Shown here piece after piece: positions 5,373 through 7,442 of a stretch of 7,442 nt of DNA. A model generated the notes under the pieces. That model was not told the origin of the DNA, did no database searches, and worked only from the letters and a program-made list of their open reading frames with translations. How positions within the stretch are numbered: the stretch's first letter is position 1; each line of letters starts with the position of its first letter. A program made the position numbers and the translations under genes. This DNA comes from an uncultured Treponema sp. (GTDB taxonomy: Bacteria; Spirochaetota; Spirochaetia; Treponematales; Treponemataceae). The DNA lies in NCBI GenBank assembly GCA_938045195.1, contig CALINC010000059.1:1-7442 (forward strand), read 5' to 3'.

Positions 5373-7442
5373 ATGACTGATTTTCGCACTATTTTTGAAC
5401 AAACCTATCCCGGAAAAGACAAAATCTACGAAGATATAATTCTTCCTATTTTCAAAAACGCAACGGATTTACGAAAAACAACGCCGATTGCATTGGCAGA
5501 ATCCGATAAAAAGAATGTTTTACAGGCTTCAATCATAGCACAAGTTGCAGGGACATTTCCCGTAACATTTGCCGATGTAGAAGTACAGTCGTCAGTACAC
5601 CTCAAACGCAACCGTGTTAGTATTCAGAATTGTATCCGCAAAATTATGGAAGATAATACCTCAGCACTTATCTTTTTCCATTTTGCTGATAACCAAAATG
5701 AATGGCGGGTAAGTTTTGCATACCGAGCAGAGACACTGCAAACCAGCACAAGTGCAAAACGGTATACCTATCTGTGTGGGATAGAACATCCCTGCCGGAC
5801 TATTACAGAGCGCTTTCATCATTTATCTAAAAAAGCCGATTCTGCTGATATAACCGTTGACGATATGTTGGACGCATTCAGTGTAGAAGCTCTGAGTAAG
5901 GAATTTTTTGCCGAATATAAGGTATTTTATGAAGATTTTGTGCAATACATTACCGGTAAACGCTATATCAAAGCAAAAGGAAAATCGGGCTATGAAAACA
6001 GAGCTGTAGCCGGAGCAAAAGTTCATACAAAAATCTTTGCACACTTTCAACAAATCTGCAATGGGGATGAACAAAAGGCAGAAAAGAAAGTTCGTGATTA
6101 TATCAAAAAGATGATGGGACGGCTCGTATTTATTCAGTTCTTACAGAAAAAAGGATGGCTCGGTTGTTCAGACGATAACTGGAATGACGGCGACAGGGAT
6201 TATTTACAGCATCTTTTTGAAAAATCAAGTACAGAGCAACAAAATAATTTCCTTTCTATCGTACTTGACCCGCTCTTTTTTGGTATGTTAAATACAAATC
6301 CCGAAGAACGAAAACACCATTTTAAGAAAAAGGGTTGGGATGCAGCATTGCTTGACCGTTTCGGGAAAGTGCCGTATTTGAATGGCGGGCTTTTTGAAGA
6401 GGATCCGGAAGACAGTATTCCGGTTATTTTTCCGGCGGTATTGTTCGGTAATCCTAAGCAAAAGGAGATCGAACGGACTTTCCGTAGCGGTCAAAATACC
6501 GGCTATCCGTATGATGCAAGCTGCGGTCTTTTAGATTTTTTCGCCCGTTATAATTTCACTATTGACGAAACCGATCCTGAAGATCGGGAAGTCGGCGTAG
6601 ACCCTGAAATGCTTGGGAAGATTTTTGAAAATCTTCTGGAAGATAACAAAGATAAAGGTGCATTTTATACTCCAAAAGAAATTGTACAATATATGTGCCG
6701 CGAAAGCCTTATAGCATACCTTACCGAAGAAACACAGGACGAACCGGCAATGCGTAATTTGGTCTTAAATCATGAGATACAAACGATAAAGGATAAGAAG
6801 AAAGTTTTATCTGCACTAAAAAATATCAAAATCTGCGACCCTGCAGTCGGTTCGGGGGCTTTCCCGATGGGAATGCTGAATGAACTTTTTGCGTGCAGAA
6901 TTTTGCTGGAAGGAGACATCGCCGATGAAGAAAATCGCTCACGCATTAAAAAGGAGATTGTTCGTGAAAATATCTACGGAGTCGATATTGAAAAAGGCGC
7001 CGTTGATATCGCCCGTCTGCGCTTTTGGCTTGCTATCATCGTCGATGAAAAAATACCGCTCCCTCTTCCCAACCTTGACTATAAAATCATGCAAGGTAAC
7101 AGTTTATTGGAAAGTTATGAGGGGGAAGATTTGAGTAATCTTACTCAGAGTAATGGTGAACTTTTTGACAGTGAAGAAATGATTGAGGAGCTTTTAGTTG
7201 CTATTAATGGATATTATATTCCGAAAGATAATATTGCTAAATCTAAAATTCGAAAACAAATAGAAGAAAAAGTCATTCTGCTTCTAAAAGAAAGGCAGCT
7301 TCCACCAAAAATAGTTAAAGCACTTGAAAAAATTGATTTGCATGAAAATAATAACTTCTTTTTATGGCATACTTGGTTCAGTGATGTGTTTAACCGACCC
7401 TCAAAACAAGGCTTTGATATCGTGATTGGGAACCCGCCGTAT
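5373..7442 (+). CDS. Eco57I-type adenine-specific DNA methyltransferase (N-terminal 690 residues, cut by window edge)
   Basis: A large class I N6-adenine DNA methyltransferase, open to the end of the window. The SAM-dependent core is clear: GAFYTP (429-434, motif X region), DPAVGSGAF (489-497, motif I, SAM binding), YGVDI (535-539, motif II), a motif III-like LDYKIMQGNSLLES, then FDIVIGNPPY with catalytic NPPY at 687-690, the last four codons seen. About 80 charged residues separate motif III from NPPY, as is usual in Eco57I/PglX-type enzymes. The first ~400 residues are a helical and alpha/beta extension typical of large stand-alone methyltransferases in defence operons; I cannot assign a nuclease to it. 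Target recognition should lie past the window; relatives are about 1000-1300 residues. AAGGAG (5361-5366) is 6 bases before the ATG, and the gene follows the RhuM-like gene by 19 bases, so it belongs to the PLD-helicase operon. It probably modifies host DNA to protect it; whether it also helps restrict is open. Confidence 0.95.
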   Translation, partial: MTDFRTIFEQTYPGKDKIYEDIILPIFKNATDLRKTTPIALAESDKKNVLQASIIAQVAGTFPVTFADVEVQSSVHLKRNRVSIQNCIRKIMEDNTSALIFFHFADNQNEWRVSFAYRAETLQTSTSAKRYTYLCGIEHPCRTITERFHHLSKKADSADITVDDMLDAFSVEALSKEFFAEYKVFYEDFVQYITGKRYIKAKGKSGYENRAVAGAKVHTKIFAHFQQICNGDEQKAEKKVRDYIKKMMGRLVFIQFLQKKGWLGCSDDNWNDGDRDYLQHLFEKSSTEQQNNFLSIVLDPLFFGMLNTNPEERKHHFKKKGWDAALLDRFGKVPYLNGGLFEEDPEDSIPVIFPAVLFGNPKQKEIERTFRSGQNTGYPYDASCGLLDFFARYNFTIDETDPEDREVGVDPEMLGKIFENLLEDNKDKGAFYTPKEIVQYMCRESLIAYLTEETQDEPAMRNLVLNHEIQTIKDKKKVLSALKNIKICDPAVGSGAFPMGMLNELFACRILLEGDIADEENRSRIKKEIVRENIYGVDIEKGAVDIARLRFWLAIIVDEKIPLPLPNLDYKIMQGNSLLESYEGEDLSNLTQSNGELFDSEEMIEELLVAINGYYIPKDNIAKSKIRKQIEEKVILLLKERQLPPKIVKALEKIDLHENNNFFLWHTWFSDVFNRPSKQGFDIVIGNPPY

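Noticed and set aside
6880..7134. An 84-residue plus-strand open frame within the methyltransferase
   Set aside because: It is an out-of-frame shadow of the methyltransferase core, whose frame encodes clear motifs I, II and III over the same bases.

Overview
The window comes from an AT-rich bacterial chromosome, with strong AAGGAG-type ribosome sites, sigma70-like promoter boxes and closely packed genes. The style and the PepF-type peptidase would suit an oral treponeme (Treponema denticola or a relative). That placement is a guess from general look, because no rRNA, tRNA or species-specific marker is present.

Left part (1-1117, minus strand): two housekeeping-type genes read leftwards. A 198-residue cytoplasmic protein of unknown function with an N-terminal carboxypeptidase-regulatory-like beta domain (521-1117) lies 30 bases upstream of an M3-family oligoendopeptidase (start at 490, cut by the window edge). 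A near-consensus sigma70 promoter (TTGACA, 17 bases, TACAAT) sits just upstream of the first gene and probably drives both.

Intergenic divide (1118-1368): the transcription units diverge here. It holds the leftward promoter, an inverted repeat around it, a short C-rich patch and one or two possible rightward promoters.

Right part (1369-7442, plus strand): three tightly spaced genes (gaps of 16 and 19 bases) that look like one operon. They are (1) a 1191-residue fusion of a phospholipase D-type nuclease domain with an SNF2/RapA-like superfamily 2 helicase, (2) a short 130-residue RhuM-family protein that keeps only the conserved N-terminal part of the family, and (3) a large Eco57I-type adenine DNA methyltransferase that runs off the window exactly at its catalytic NPPY motif. 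A nuclease, a DNA-translocating ATPase and a modification enzyme in one operon suggest an ATP-dependent restriction-modification or DISARM-like anti-phage system: the methyltransferase would mark self DNA, and the PLD-helicase would translocate on and cut unmarked DNA. This role is inferred from domains and context. Genes downstream of the window may complete the system.

Smaller structures of note are an in-frame 9-bp tandem repeat in the helicase gene and a perfect 12-bp inverted repeat inside the RhuM gene.
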